A DNA stretch of 64,000 nucleotides, from assembly GCA_049324315.1 (NCBI GenBank), contig JBMOKU010000045.1:1-64000 (forward strand). The letters run 5' to 3'. The stretch is from JBMOKU01 sp049324315. GTDB lineage: Bacteria; Bacillota; Clostridia; Peptostreptococcales; Thermotaleaceae. Positions 8,689 to 17,347 of the stretch are shown piece by piece. The notes under the pieces were generated by a model. It was not told the origin of the DNA and ran no database searches. It was given only the letters and a program-made list of their open reading frames with translations. Made by a program: the position numbers and the translations under genes. Numbering within the stretch: the stretch's first letter is position 1; every line of letters begins with the position of its first letter.

Positions 8689-8825
8689 TATCTTTAAATC
8701 CTGTTATTTACTTGATTCGACAGTCTTACAGAATTACCTGTTTGCCTAATAAAAGAGGAATGAAATCATTTGTGGAGAATATATGTATCATTCTGGAATG
8801 CAGTAAAGTAAGGGAGGTATATGTT

Positions 8826-10688
8826 TTGACTATCAAAAACTTAAAGCCTTTAAAAGTGAAAAATGTCCTTTCAACGATATCTATACAAAACATGATCAGC
8901 GCATTTAAAGAAGAGAATATGAAGTACGCTGTGGTTCATGAAAATGGATATATCAGGGGAATCATTACAGAAAATGAATTATTAGACGCCTATCTTTACG
9001 GGCTATCATTAACAGAAAGCATTAAGAGCATCGTTAATAATCATGTCTGTTTTGTGGAAAATAGCTGCACGTTTGATAAAATAGCAAGCATCCTGAAAGA
9101 AGATCCAACTATGCATATTATTGTGGGCGATGAAAATAAAGACGCGGAAGGAATCATAACAAAGGAAGTCGTCCTCTCTTACTTTTATACCGAAATAAAG
9201 AAACGAATCTATGCATCCAGAAAAGAGAAAAACAAAGCAGAAAGACACTGTGGTGAAGATATTTTTGGTGATAAGACGTTAGCGATAACCAAATTAATTC
9301 ATCATTTGGATCAGATAAACCTCTGGAACAAAGAACTTGACCAGGCCTTTGAAAACTCACCCAACGCATTTGTTATTTTGGATGGAAAAGGCAATACCGT
9401 AAGAGTAAACAAAGAATTCGAAAATATTACAGACATAAAGAAGGAAGACGTTACAGGAAAAAACGTGAAGGAAATGGAAGAAAAAGGTGCCTACAACCCA
9501 TCCGTTGGCGTTCTGATTTTGAAAGAAAAGCGAAAGATTTCTATTATTCAGAAATTGCAAAACGGAAAAGAAGCCCTGGTTACCGGAGTACCCATCTACG
9601 ATGAAAACGGGAACATATTTAGAATCATCATCAATTCTATAGATTTCAAAGAGTTAAACATTATCAACCAGTATTACGAAAAACAAAAAGAAAGAAATGC
9701 CCTACAGGAAAAAGATGGAGATGTGAAGATCATCTATGAAAGCGAAAGCATGAAAAGAATTATGCAGTTAACAAATGAATTAAAAAATATTGACTCAACC
9801 ATATTGATTACCGGCGAATCCGGTGTAGGCAAAGGCGTCATTGCCAGATATTTACACAATAACGGCATAAGAAAAAAAGAAAGAATGGTTGAAATTAATT
9901 GTGGTGCTATCCCAGAAGCTTTACTGGAATCCGAACTATTAGGCTATGAAGCCGGTGCTTTTACCGGCGCTAAAAAAAGTGGTAAACCAGGCCTCATCGA
10001 ACTGGCGAATAAAGGTACTCTTTTTTTAGACGAAATAGGAGAAATGCCTATGCAGCTCCAAATTAAATTGCTGCAAGTAATTCAAGAAAGGAAAATTACT
10101 CGCGTAGGGGGTATCAATCCCATCGATATCGATGTCAGAATTATAGCCGCAACAAATAAAGATTTGCAGGAAATGGTCAAGAAAGGTAGATTTCGTTTAG
10201 ATTTGTTCTATCGTTTAAATGTCATTCCACTTAATATCCCATCTTTAAAAGAACGACAATTAGATATTATCCCTATGGTTACATTTTTCTTAGATAAATA
10301 TAATAAGAAATATAATAAAGATGTCAGAATCGGAAAAAGTATATTAAGTATGATGTTAGCATACGATTGGCCAGGCAACGTACGGGAATTGGAAAACACC
10401 ATAGAACGTTTAGTGGTCACAAATCCCTCAGCGCTTATTGAAAAAGACAATAATAAATCCAATATCTTTAGTTTCGATTTATATGATCATTACGTTACAA
10501 ACTCAGACTTAATAGAAAAAATTACACCATTAGAGGAAGCGAAAAAAGAAATAGAAAAAAAACTTATCAAGATGGCCTATAGAAAGTATAAGAGCAGTTA
10601 TAAAGTAGCTGAGATCTTGAAAATAAGCCAAGCCACAGCCTACAGAAAAATAAGAGAGTATCTAAATGATGAACTTATCAACATATGA
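8826..10688 (+). CDS. Sigma-54-dependent activator with CBS pair, PAS and Fis-type HTH
   Basis: A 620-aa bacterial enhancer-binding protein. Order: two CBS motifs (about 5-125), PAS domain (about 165-285), AAA+ domain with Walker A GESGVGKG (about residue 330), the sigma-54-contacting GAFTGA loop (about 376), Walker B LFLDEIGEMP (about 402) and a C-terminal HTH (about 586-612, KVAEILKISQATAYRKI). The frame is open further upstream, but TTG at 8826 has AGGGAGG eight bases before it and starts right before the CBS region; no earlier codon has such a site. CBS plus PAS sensing suggests control by a nucleotide and a small ligand, as in PrdR-like clostridial activators. It probably drives the divergent operon and perhaps others nearby. 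Confidence 0.93.
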   Translation: MTIKNLKPLKVKNVLSTISIQNMISAFKEENMKYAVVHENGYIRGIITENELLDAYLYGLSLTESIKSIVNNHVCFVENSCTFDKIASILKEDPTMHIIVGDENKDAEGIITKEVVLSYFYTEIKKRIYASRKEKNKAERHCGEDIFGDKTLAITKLIHHLDQINLWNKELDQAFENSPNAFVILDGKGNTVRVNKEFENITDIKKEDVTGKNVKEMEEKGAYNPSVGVLILKEKRKISIIQKLQNGKEALVTGVPIYDENGNIFRIIINSIDFKELNIINQYYEKQKERNALQEKDGDVKIIYESESMKRIMQLTNELKNIDSTILITGESGVGKGVIARYLHNNGIRKKERMVEINCGAIPEALLESELLGYEAGAFTGAKKSGKPGLIELANKGTLFLDEIGEMPMQLQIKLLQVIQERKITRVGGINPIDIDVRIIAATNKDLQEMVKKGRFRLDLFYRLNVIPLNIPSLKERQLDIIPMVTFFLDKYNKKYNKDVRIGKSILSMMLAYDWPGNVRELENTIERLVVTNPSALIEKDNNKSNIFSFDLYDHYVTNSDLIEKITPLEEAKKEIEKKLIKMAYRKYKSSYKVAEILKISQATAYRKIREYLNDELINI

Positions 10689-10706
10689 TACCAGTGAATA
10701 AACTCA

Positions 10707-10756
10707 TAAAAAGAGAGGGGATTGCATTGGACTAAATTCCAACATCCCCTCTTTTG
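10707..10756. terminator. Bidirectional terminator between activator gene and U32-like gene
   Basis: AAAAGAGAGGGGATTG pairs with CAACATCCCCTCTTTT around a 17-base loop. It lies between two convergent genes and has A and T runs on both sides, so it can serve each. Confidence 0.8.
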
Positions 10757-10800
10757 GCTTTGATACTATTTTGATATCTCTAAATCTGTATCTGCCGAAA

Positions 10801-11739
10801 CTATGGTCTAGGAATAGAAAGATCTTCCTTGTAATCATTAAAGACTAGCTCGTATGGACTCTTATCGCACCACTCTTTTGCGATGCAAGCAAATCTGACC
10901 TTTTCCTTAATCAGGAAGTTCAAGTAGCTTGGGTCTCTCCAGGCATTATATAAATCTGCTTCGCTCTTTCCAGGTTCAAACTTAAAGTATACCGGACCAC
11001 ATATTCTTGCAATCTCGTCTGCTTGTATATTTCTTTGGTGCCCTCCCATGGTATCAACGATACTCATATACACATCCAACGGCATGTCTACTACGTTTCT
11101 GATGGATGCAAGCATTGGTAGGGATAAATCAGCCAGTGGATTGAAACTATCCGCTCCCAAATTTGACAGCAATTTGGCTCCAACTGCATTGGCATGGCCG
11201 GCAAAGACGGATACCTTAAATTTTACATCAGCCGGTATAACACCTTCTTTTCTCATTTCATTGACCAGATACAATAATCCTTCATCACAAATCAAGAATC
11301 CCCTTATCCCTGCTTCTAAGCATCGGTCAAATTCTTTTAGCCACATATGTAGATTGTCCTGGCCTCTTATTCTCATCCCGGATACATAGCCTTCCGGCGT
11401 GGTGTATTGTCTTCCCAGGTCCCATCCTCTGGTAGGTACAGGATTGATCATAACCTCAATCTTGTTTTCTGCACCAATCTGAGCATAGTATTTCAGTTCT
11501 TCATATTCCAGCAGTGCTGACCCTCCTACGGTACCAATGATTCTGTGGATTGGCAGGTTCCTTTTTTCGGATTCTTTGATCAACACTTCAAAGTTTTCCG
11601 CGGTTTCTATCCCTGCGATCTCCATTCTGTAGTGTGCTCCACCCTCAAATGTTACTTTTGATGATGGCAGGTCGTATCTGTCTTTTAACGAAAAGTTCAT
11701 TTTCTCCGTCACAAATTTTTCAATACGCTTCATTGTCAT
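10801..11739 (-). CDS. U32-peptidase-like TIM-barrel protein
   Basis: A 312-aa cytoplasmic protein that I place with U32-type or related barrel proteins from its general pattern (GTVGGSALLEYEEL, RGFLICDEGLLYLV, VFAGHANAVGAKLLSNLGADS, FKFEPGKSEADLYNAWRDPSYL). No catalytic residues can be named safely. The start at 11739 follows AGGGGGA. It is the last gene of the leftward block that begins at 21.6 kb. A decayed second copy, reduced to its upstream region and last ~20 codons, lies at 20.33-20.54 kb, so the gene belongs to a duplicated catabolic module. Reaction unknown. Confidence 0.7.
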   Translation of the reverse strand: MTMKRIEKFVTEKMNFSLKDRYDLPSSKVTFEGGAHYRMEIAGIETAENFEVLIKESEKRNLPIHRIIGTVGGSALLEYEELKYYAQIGAENKIEVMINPVPTRGWDLGRQYTTPEGYVSGMRIRGQDNLHMWLKEFDRCLEAGIRGFLICDEGLLYLVNEMRKEGVIPADVKFKVSVFAGHANAVGAKLLSNLGADSFNPLADLSLPMLASIRNVVDMPLDVYMSIVDTMGGHQRNIQADEIARICGPVYFKFEPGKSEADLYNAWRDPSYLNFLIKEKVRFACIAKEWCDKSPYELVFNDYKEDLSIPRP

Positions 11740-12200
11740 TTACAGGTCCCCCTATCTTTATAAATATTCTGCATCTCTTTGAAATCATTCTACAACATTT
11801 GGAAGAATAGCGCAATACTTTTTTCTGTATTTTGAAATCATTTTCTATATATAGGATTATGTTATGGATTTTGGCTGACCAACTTTCAATTCATACTACA
11901 GCATCAAGTCTAAAAAACAGGATCGTTCATATATCTTCATCTATTTAAATTGGCTGTTTTCTACTGTGAACCTTCTATTTCTGCCTAAAATATTATCTGT
12001 CAAAAGAAAAAACGGACTAAAGTTTCCCTTAATCCGCAAAAACATATTCTGTATTATAGAAATTCATTCCAATCTCATTTTCCACTTATTTAACCACCAA
12101 AACCTCACACCTTTTGCCATCCATAAAGCAAGTCAATCTTTAAAAGCTACAAGCATTGCTGTTGTCTGTTGTTAGCAGTCTACGAAATGATTTCGTTCGG
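11740..12200. other. Gene-free stretch with decayed module homology and a terminator-like hairpin
   Basis: The 11745-11870 part matches 20425-20545 (for example GAATAGCGCAATA versus AAATAACGCAATA). The 12001-12060 part matches 20668-20730, including a leftward hairpin at 12007-12037 (GGATTAA with TTTAGTCC, then TTTTTT) equal in place to the terminator of the second IclR gene. This suggests that an IclR gene once stood here and was lost. No intact gene is visible. Confidence 0.5.
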
Positions 12201-12869
12201 TTAAAATCTTCCTTCTTTGTATGATACAATATGATCTCTAAGAGCTTTCTTACATCTTTCTAAATCCTTGCTTCGCAAATGTTTAATTATTTCATAATGG
12301 TCTGTTGCCGTAATTAATAAATTACCCGTCTCATTCGTATCATACATCATGGCCATTCTAAGTTGAAAAAATATTCTTTCTAAAATTTCAACCCTTCTTT
12401 TACTTCCTGATTTTTGCCATATATATCTATGAAACTCCATATCTTTTCCGTTAAGCATAATTGCTTTTTTCATCAAATCACCAGAACCATTGACAATGGT
12501 AACCATATCCTTTACGGTGCTTTCCAATACGTCAAAATCCTTTTCTGATAATTTGTTTTCGAGAATTAAAAGCTCCAAGATATTATTTTCAAGCAACAGT
12601 CTGATATCAAAAACCTCTTTGATATCTTCAATGGTAAACTTCGTCACAAAAGTGCCTTTGCGGGGCATAATTGTTACAATGCCCTCTTTTTCCAGCTCTT
12701 TAATGCCTTCTCTCACCGGGGCCCTACTAATGCCTAATATTTGTGACACTTCTGTCTCTAAAATATGGTCTCCTTCTCTATATACACCTGCTAGAATTGC
12801 TTCTTTTATATAGTCAACAACTACGCTGCATAAATTTTCTCGCTGATAAACCACTAAGCTGCTTTGCAT
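12201..12869 (-). CDS. GntR-family regulator, FadR/FCD subgroup
   Basis: A 222-aa regulator with an N-terminal winged helix (about 12-78: AILAGVYREGDHILETEVSQ, then SRAPVREGIKELEKEG) and an all-helical FCD ligand domain, whose metal/ligand residues include the histidines in FHRYIWQ, TDHYEII and LRDHI. The start follows CAGGAGGTGAATT, 24 bases after the dctP stop, so it is the tail of the TRAP operon and probably its feedback regulator. FCD regulators normally sense small carboxylates, consistent with control by a breakdown product. Confidence 0.93.
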   Translation of the reverse strand: MQSSLVVYQRENLCSVVVDYIKEAILAGVYREGDHILETEVSQILGISRAPVREGIKELEKEGIVTIMPRKGTFVTKFTIEDIKEVFDIRLLLENNILELLILENKLSEKDFDVLESTVKDMVTIVNGSGDLMKKAIMLNGKDMEFHRYIWQKSGSKRRVEILERIFFQLRMAMMYDTNETGNLLITATDHYEIIKHLRSKDLERCKKALRDHIVSYKEGRF

Positions 12870-12893
12870 AATTCACCTCCTGGTCCTTTTATA

Positions 12894-13973
12894 TTATCTT
12901 GATTCGATTACCTTTACTTCTTCTATAAGCTTCTCTAAGATTTCCTTTCCTACTGGTCCCACCATTTCAACATATTTATCATATGCCGCCTTACTGGCCT
13001 CTCTAAAAGCTTCTCTTTCTTCTGCTGTCAATTCAACAATAGCAATGTCACTCTTTTCCTTAATCTTATCCAAAGCTTTACCATTAAGATCTGCCTGTAC
13101 GTCAAAGGAATAGTCTCTTATTTCATCTACTGTCTCTAAGATCATGTCTTGCATATCTTTTGGCAGTCCATTGAAGAAATCCGGATTAACAGATGTGGTT
13201 GTTACATAAAGATTTGAACTGGCTAATGTCAATTGCTTTTGTACTTCATAGAACTTCATCTCTTCGATTGCAAATAGCGGGTTCTCTTGTCCTTCAATCA
13301 TGTTTAACTGTAACCCACTGTAAACTTCCATATAAGGAACCGGTGTTGGATTTGCACCATAGGCCTGATAAGCTGCTACGATCATTGGAGACGGCATGGT
13401 TCTCATTTTAAAGCCCTTCCATTTATCCGGTGTATTTACCGGTTTGCTGGAAGTCCACTGCATGGCTCCTTCTGTCCAATAAGCCAATACCTTTATATTC
13501 TTTTCTAGATACTTATTCGATAACATCTCATTAAGGGCTTTGCTCGTTTTAAATATTTCTGCGTTTTTGTCCATATCATCGGTAAATAGGAAGTGCAGCG
13601 AAAACAATTGATTTTCAGGAACAATCGTACCTGTATTACCCGGAGATACAATACCGAATTCTATACCGCCATTTTGTAATAGCTCACATTGTTGTGTCGC
13701 ATCTCCGATCTGTCCCACCGGATAAATCTCGATCGTGACCCTTCCATTGGACTTCTTTTCTATAATCTCTTTAAACTTCTTTACATAAAGGTCTTGCACA
13801 CTGCCATCAATCTCTTCATGAGCAAATCTCCAAGTGTACGTTTCCTCTGCCGGAACGTTTTCCTGATTATTCTGGTTCTCAGTATTTTCGGTTGTCGTTT
13901 GTTTTGGTCCACATCCAATGGTTAATGACATCACCAAAACAATAAGCATAATAAGTGAAATAACCTTTTTCAT
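12894..13973 (-). CDS. dctP: TRAP transporter substrate-binding lipoprotein, TeaA/UehA-like
   Basis: A 359-aa extracytoplasmic solute receptor. A lipoprotein signal ends at LTIGCG (lipobox cysteine about residue 21), followed by a Thr/Asn/Glu-rich linker and the DctP fold. Segments recall the ectoine receptor TeaA: WRFAHEE-DGSVQD, SPGNTGTIVPENQLF, FKMRTMPSPMIV (binding arginine) and NPTPVPYMEVYSGLQLNMIEGQENP. It feeds DctQ/DctM, encoded just upstream, and is separated from them by the M20 gene. I infer an ectoine-type cyclic zwitterion as ligand; C4-dicarboxylate is less likely given the M24, M20 and EutB-like neighbours. Confidence 0.93.
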   Translation of the reverse strand: MKKVISLIMLIVLVMSLTIGCGPKQTTTENTENQNNQENVPAEETYTWRFAHEEIDGSVQDLYVKKFKEIIEKKSNGRVTIEIYPVGQIGDATQQCELLQNGGIEFGIVSPGNTGTIVPENQLFSLHFLFTDDMDKNAEIFKTSKALNEMLSNKYLEKNIKVLAYWTEGAMQWTSSKPVNTPDKWKGFKMRTMPSPMIVAAYQAYGANPTPVPYMEVYSGLQLNMIEGQENPLFAIEEMKFYEVQKQLTLASSNLYVTTTSVNPDFFNGLPKDMQDMILETVDEIRDYSFDVQADLNGKALDKIKEKSDIAIVELTAEEREAFREASKAAYDKYVEMVGPVGKEILEKLIEEVKVIESR

Positions 13974-14039
13974 TAAGATCCCCCTCTTATTTTTATTTTT
14001 TCAACATTCTTGGCGGCAGAATGTCGACAAACATAAACT

Positions 14040-14086
14040 TTGTTATCATACATAGGAGATTATGAACATCTGAAAACTGTGGATAA
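14040..14086 (-). repeat. Dispersed intergenic repeat, copy 2
   Basis: On the minus strand it reads TTATCCACA, then TTTTCAGATGTTCATAATCTC and CTATGTATGATAACAAA, aligning along its length with the copy at 2451. It lies just upstream of dctP. Confidence 0.5.
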
Positions 14087-14122
14087 CCTCTTAATTCCAT
14101 AATGTATTTCCACAATGCCCAT

Positions 14123-15319
14123 CTATACGGAAAGGCTTTGTTCATCATTCAAAAAGTGCAGAACCGTTCTTACATGCATTTCCACGCCATATTTTAATGT
14201 TTCTTCATCGATATTAAACATCGGATGGTGATGGGGATAATGGGTATTTTTATCAACATTTCCTGTACCAATGAAGTAAAAACCACTGGTCACTCTATGG
14301 GTAAATTCGGCAAAATCTTCCCCAGCCAAGCATCGATATGCTATCACATTTTGGTCAGTTCCATAGGTTTCTAAAGATCCTTTTTTCACATATTCCATCA
14401 TCTTTTCATCATTCATCAGTGACGGGTTACTTGGTATGTATTTCAACTGGTACTGTACACCGAAAGCTTCACAGGTTCCTTTTATCACTCTTTCAAATTT
14501 CTTTAAAAGAATATCTTTCTCTACCTCTTCATTTTTGAACAAAAACCTTATGGTTCCTCCAATATCCACTTTGTCTGCAATGATATTTCGGCCACTGCCG
14601 CCATGGATCTTTCCAATCATAATGGTAATTGGCAGCAGCGGGTCTATTTCCCTGGTTTGGATGGATTGTAGATTCTGTACAACACTGGTAGCGGCCAAAA
14701 TTGGATCTATGGCTGTGTGAGGTGCAGAAGTATGACCGGCTTTTCCAATAATGCTTACTTCAAACTCCTCTGTAGCCGCCATGACCGGGCCACTGGACAA
14801 GCCAATTTTCCCACTTTCAATAGGTGTCCAGAGGTGTAAACCGAAGGCTGCATCTACCTTTGGATCCTCTAAAACTCCTTCATGTATCATATCCAATGCG
14901 CCAGCCTCTTCTTCATTGGGCTGGAAAACAAATTTGACATTCCCTTTTATACGCTCCTTGAATTTAGATAAAATCTTAGCAGCAACCAGCAGCATCGCCG
15001 TATGTCCATCGTGTCCACAGGCATGCATAATCCCGTTGTTCATCGACTGATATACCGCTCCTGTTTTTTCTTCCTGGGGCAGTGCGTCCATGTCTGCTCT
15101 AAGCAGCACGGTTTTTCCTTCTGTATTTCCTCTAAGTATGCCAACCACACCTGTCTTCGCAACCTTTTTTACCTCTAAGCCCAATTCTTTTAAATAGTCG
15201 TAAACGATTTGTGATGTTCGATATTCCTCATATCCCAATTCAGGATGCATATGAAAATCTCTACGCAATGCAACCACTTCATCATATAAGAATTCTACTT
15301 CTTTTTTAATATCAGCCAT
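14123..15319 (-). CDS. M20-family amidohydrolase/deacetylase (DoeB2- or hippurate-hydrolase-like)
   Basis: A 398-aa cytoplasmic metal-dependent amidohydrolase. Typical signatures are RRDFHMHPELGYEE, LLRADMDALP, HACGHDGHTAMLL, FQPNEEEAGA and the lid GKAGHTSAPHTAIDPILAA; AGEDFAEF and THYPHHHPMFNIDE close the site. Members deacylate N-acyl amino acids. In ectoine catabolism the M20-type DoeB2 deacetylates N-acetyl-2,4-diaminobutyrate, the product of the M24 ectoine hydrolase, so placement between dctP and dctM beside an EutD-like gene is suggestive. Substrate is inferred from context only. Confidence 0.9.
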   Translation of the reverse strand: MADIKKEVEFLYDEVVALRRDFHMHPELGYEEYRTSQIVYDYLKELGLEVKKVAKTGVVGILRGNTEGKTVLLRADMDALPQEEKTGAVYQSMNNGIMHACGHDGHTAMLLVAAKILSKFKERIKGNVKFVFQPNEEEAGALDMIHEGVLEDPKVDAAFGLHLWTPIESGKIGLSSGPVMAATEEFEVSIIGKAGHTSAPHTAIDPILAATSVVQNLQSIQTREIDPLLPITIMIGKIHGGSGRNIIADKVDIGGTIRFLFKNEEVEKDILLKKFERVIKGTCEAFGVQYQLKYIPSNPSLMNDEKMMEYVKKGSLETYGTDQNVIAYRCLAGEDFAEFTHRVTSGFYFIGTGNVDKNTHYPHHHPMFNIDEETLKYGVEMHVRTVLHFLNDEQSLSV

Positions 15320-15357
15320 AAGTTTTCCACCTTTAATTCGTTTTTAACCTTTAAATC

Positions 15358-16626
15358 TTATGATATCAGCAATAAAGAGAGCTGCGGGAACATAATAATC
15401 AAAACAGAGATGATAATTAGCATAATCATATAGGGAGGTATTCCTTTTACCACCTTCAGATAGGGTCTATCGAATATGGCACAAGCCGTAAAGATATTAC
15501 ATCCAAATGGAGGCGAGATAGAACCAATAGCCGCTTGGAGTGTAACAATGATTCCCAAATGGATTGGATGAATCCCAGCTTTCACTGCTAATGGGTAGAA
15601 GATTGGTGTCAAGATAATGATAACAACGATGGAATCCACAAACATACAACCAACAAAGTAGAAAACAGTAACCATTACCAAGATCTTTAAAGCCGATGGA
15701 CTCGGCCCCAATAATGCAGCTGTGATCATTTGCGGAATCTTAGCATAAGATATTGCCCAAGAGAACAATGATCCTGCAGCTACCAGAATAAATACCGCTG
15801 CCGTTACAACGGCTGTGGATAATGCAATTTGCGGGAAATCCTTTGGTTTGATGGTTTTAAATATGAATAGTTCTAAGATCGTAGCATATAAGACAGACAC
15901 TGCTGCTGCCTCTGTAGGACTGAAGAATCCGGAATAAATACCTGCGAAAATAATTACCGGGAAACCAAGGGGTGCGATAGCTTCTTTTATAGCTTTCACC
16001 CTTTCTGACCAAGTCAACTTTACTGTTCTAGGAATATTTTTTCTTTTCGCATGAAAATAGTTGAAAACCGCGAAGAATAGTAAAATTAACAGCCCAGGAA
16101 TAACACCGGCGATGAACAGATCACCTACAGATGCTCCTGTCACGACACAATACATAATCATAGAAATGCTTGGCGGTATTAGCAAAGCAATAATTGCAGA
16201 ACTGATGATCAAGCCGATTGTATCTTCATCATCATACCCTATATTAAGAAGTCTATTGCGCATAGGTTTACCTATGGCTACCACTGTTGCCTGGGTAGAA
16301 CCGGAAATGGCGCCAAAGAGGGTACAGGTAGCAGCCGTTGTAATGCTCATACCGCCATGGATATGCCCAACGAAGGTCTCAACGAAATCCAATAATCGTT
16401 TTGCTGTTTGACCTGCACACATGATGTCGGCAGCAAATATAAACATCGGCACCGCCAGAAGGACAAAGGGCTGTACCCCTGCAATAACCTGCTGTGTCGC
16501 AAGGAGAGGATTGATATTAGGAAAGTACATAATCAACACAACGAGTGGTGCAACAATCATAGGTATAATCATGGGAAAATTCAATAAAAGTAAAATAACC
16601 ATGATACTCATTAATACAGAAACCAT
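15358..16626 (-). CDS. dctM: TRAP transporter large membrane subunit
   Basis: A 422-aa polytopic protein (about 11-12 membrane helices) of the DctM family, with the usual LLLNFPMIIPMIVAPLVVLI start, AVPMFIFAADIM, GAISGSTQATVVAIG, FFSPTEAAAVSVLYA and IGSISPPFGCNIF. It is the Na+-coupled permease that receives solute from DctP. The frame continues 11 codons upstream, but ATG at 16626 follows AGGAGGTG and lies three bases after the dctQ stop. Confidence 0.95.
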   Translation of the reverse strand: MVSVLMSIMVILLLLNFPMIIPMIVAPLVVLIMYFPNINPLLATQQVIAGVQPFVLLAVPMFIFAADIMCAGQTAKRLLDFVETFVGHIHGGMSITTAATCTLFGAISGSTQATVVAIGKPMRNRLLNIGYDDEDTIGLIISSAIIALLIPPSISMIMYCVVTGASVGDLFIAGVIPGLLILLFFAVFNYFHAKRKNIPRTVKLTWSERVKAIKEAIAPLGFPVIIFAGIYSGFFSPTEAAAVSVLYATILELFIFKTIKPKDFPQIALSTAVVTAAVFILVAAGSLFSWAISYAKIPQMITAALLGPSPSALKILVMVTVFYFVGCMFVDSIVVIIILTPIFYPLAVKAGIHPIHLGIIVTLQAAIGSISPPFGCNIFTACAIFDRPYLKVVKGIPPYMIMLIIISVLIIMFPQLSLLLIS

Positions 16627-16628
16627 TC

Positions 16629-17207
16629 TTACACCTCCTGGTCCTTTCCATCCGGACAAAGATTTACGCTTTGTTCTGCTTCCAAAATATCTTCGTCGCT
16701 GCCCCGGGCGGTTATTTCACTGGATATATACACATCCTTTTCCTTTATATTGACAACGAATGCTCTTGCATACTCAATCGCGCCTAGAAAGAACCCTATG
16801 GGTACAACGGCTATAATCAAATACATGGGTATTCTTAGTGCCGGCGTAACCCTTCCCAACGCTTGCACTTTGAGGGTATATTGAAGTCCAAGATACGCCA
16901 GATAGAACATGGAAGCAGATGTCACACTGGAAATGACATACATGAATATTTTTTTGTATTTGTCACTCAGCAGGTCAAATATAGCGGACATGCTAATATG
17001 ACGGGCTTTTTTAGCACCATATCCGATACCCATAAAGGTAACAATGATAACCAACGACTGCCCAACTTCTTCAGCAAAAGTCCAACTGCTGTTGAATAGC
17101 GATCTGCTGATAACACTTCCGATCAGGACCACTGCCATAAGAATGATAGAATAGCTTAAAATAATTTCTTCTACTTTCGTTACAGTTTTATTTAAAAATT
17201 TGATCAT
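16629..17207 (-). CDS. dctQ: TRAP transporter small membrane subunit
   Basis: A 192-aa four-helix membrane protein, DctQ family, with SIILMAVVLIGSVISRSLF, the conserved WTFAEEVGQSLVIIVTFMGIG region and HISMSAIF. It has a somewhat long charged C-terminal tail (about 40 aa). It pairs with DctM, which starts immediately after its stop. Confidence 0.92.
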   Translation of the reverse strand: MIKFLNKTVTKVEEIILSYSIILMAVVLIGSVISRSLFNSSWTFAEEVGQSLVIIVTFMGIGYGAKKARHISMSAIFDLLSDKYKKIFMYVISSVTSASMFYLAYLGLQYTLKVQALGRVTPALRIPMYLIIAVVPIGFFLGAIEYARAFVVNIKEKDVYISSEITARGSDEDILEAEQSVNLCPDGKDQEV

Positions 17208-17347
17208 CTTTCCCCCTCCTACTCGGTAAGGATTCGATTATAGGGATTGGTTTATAGAGGACATAAGCTAATTTCTTCAGCGAAAACCTTTTCCCGGCAA
17301 TCAAAAAACTTATGCCCTACTTTTTTACATCATCGTATATCCTTCTG

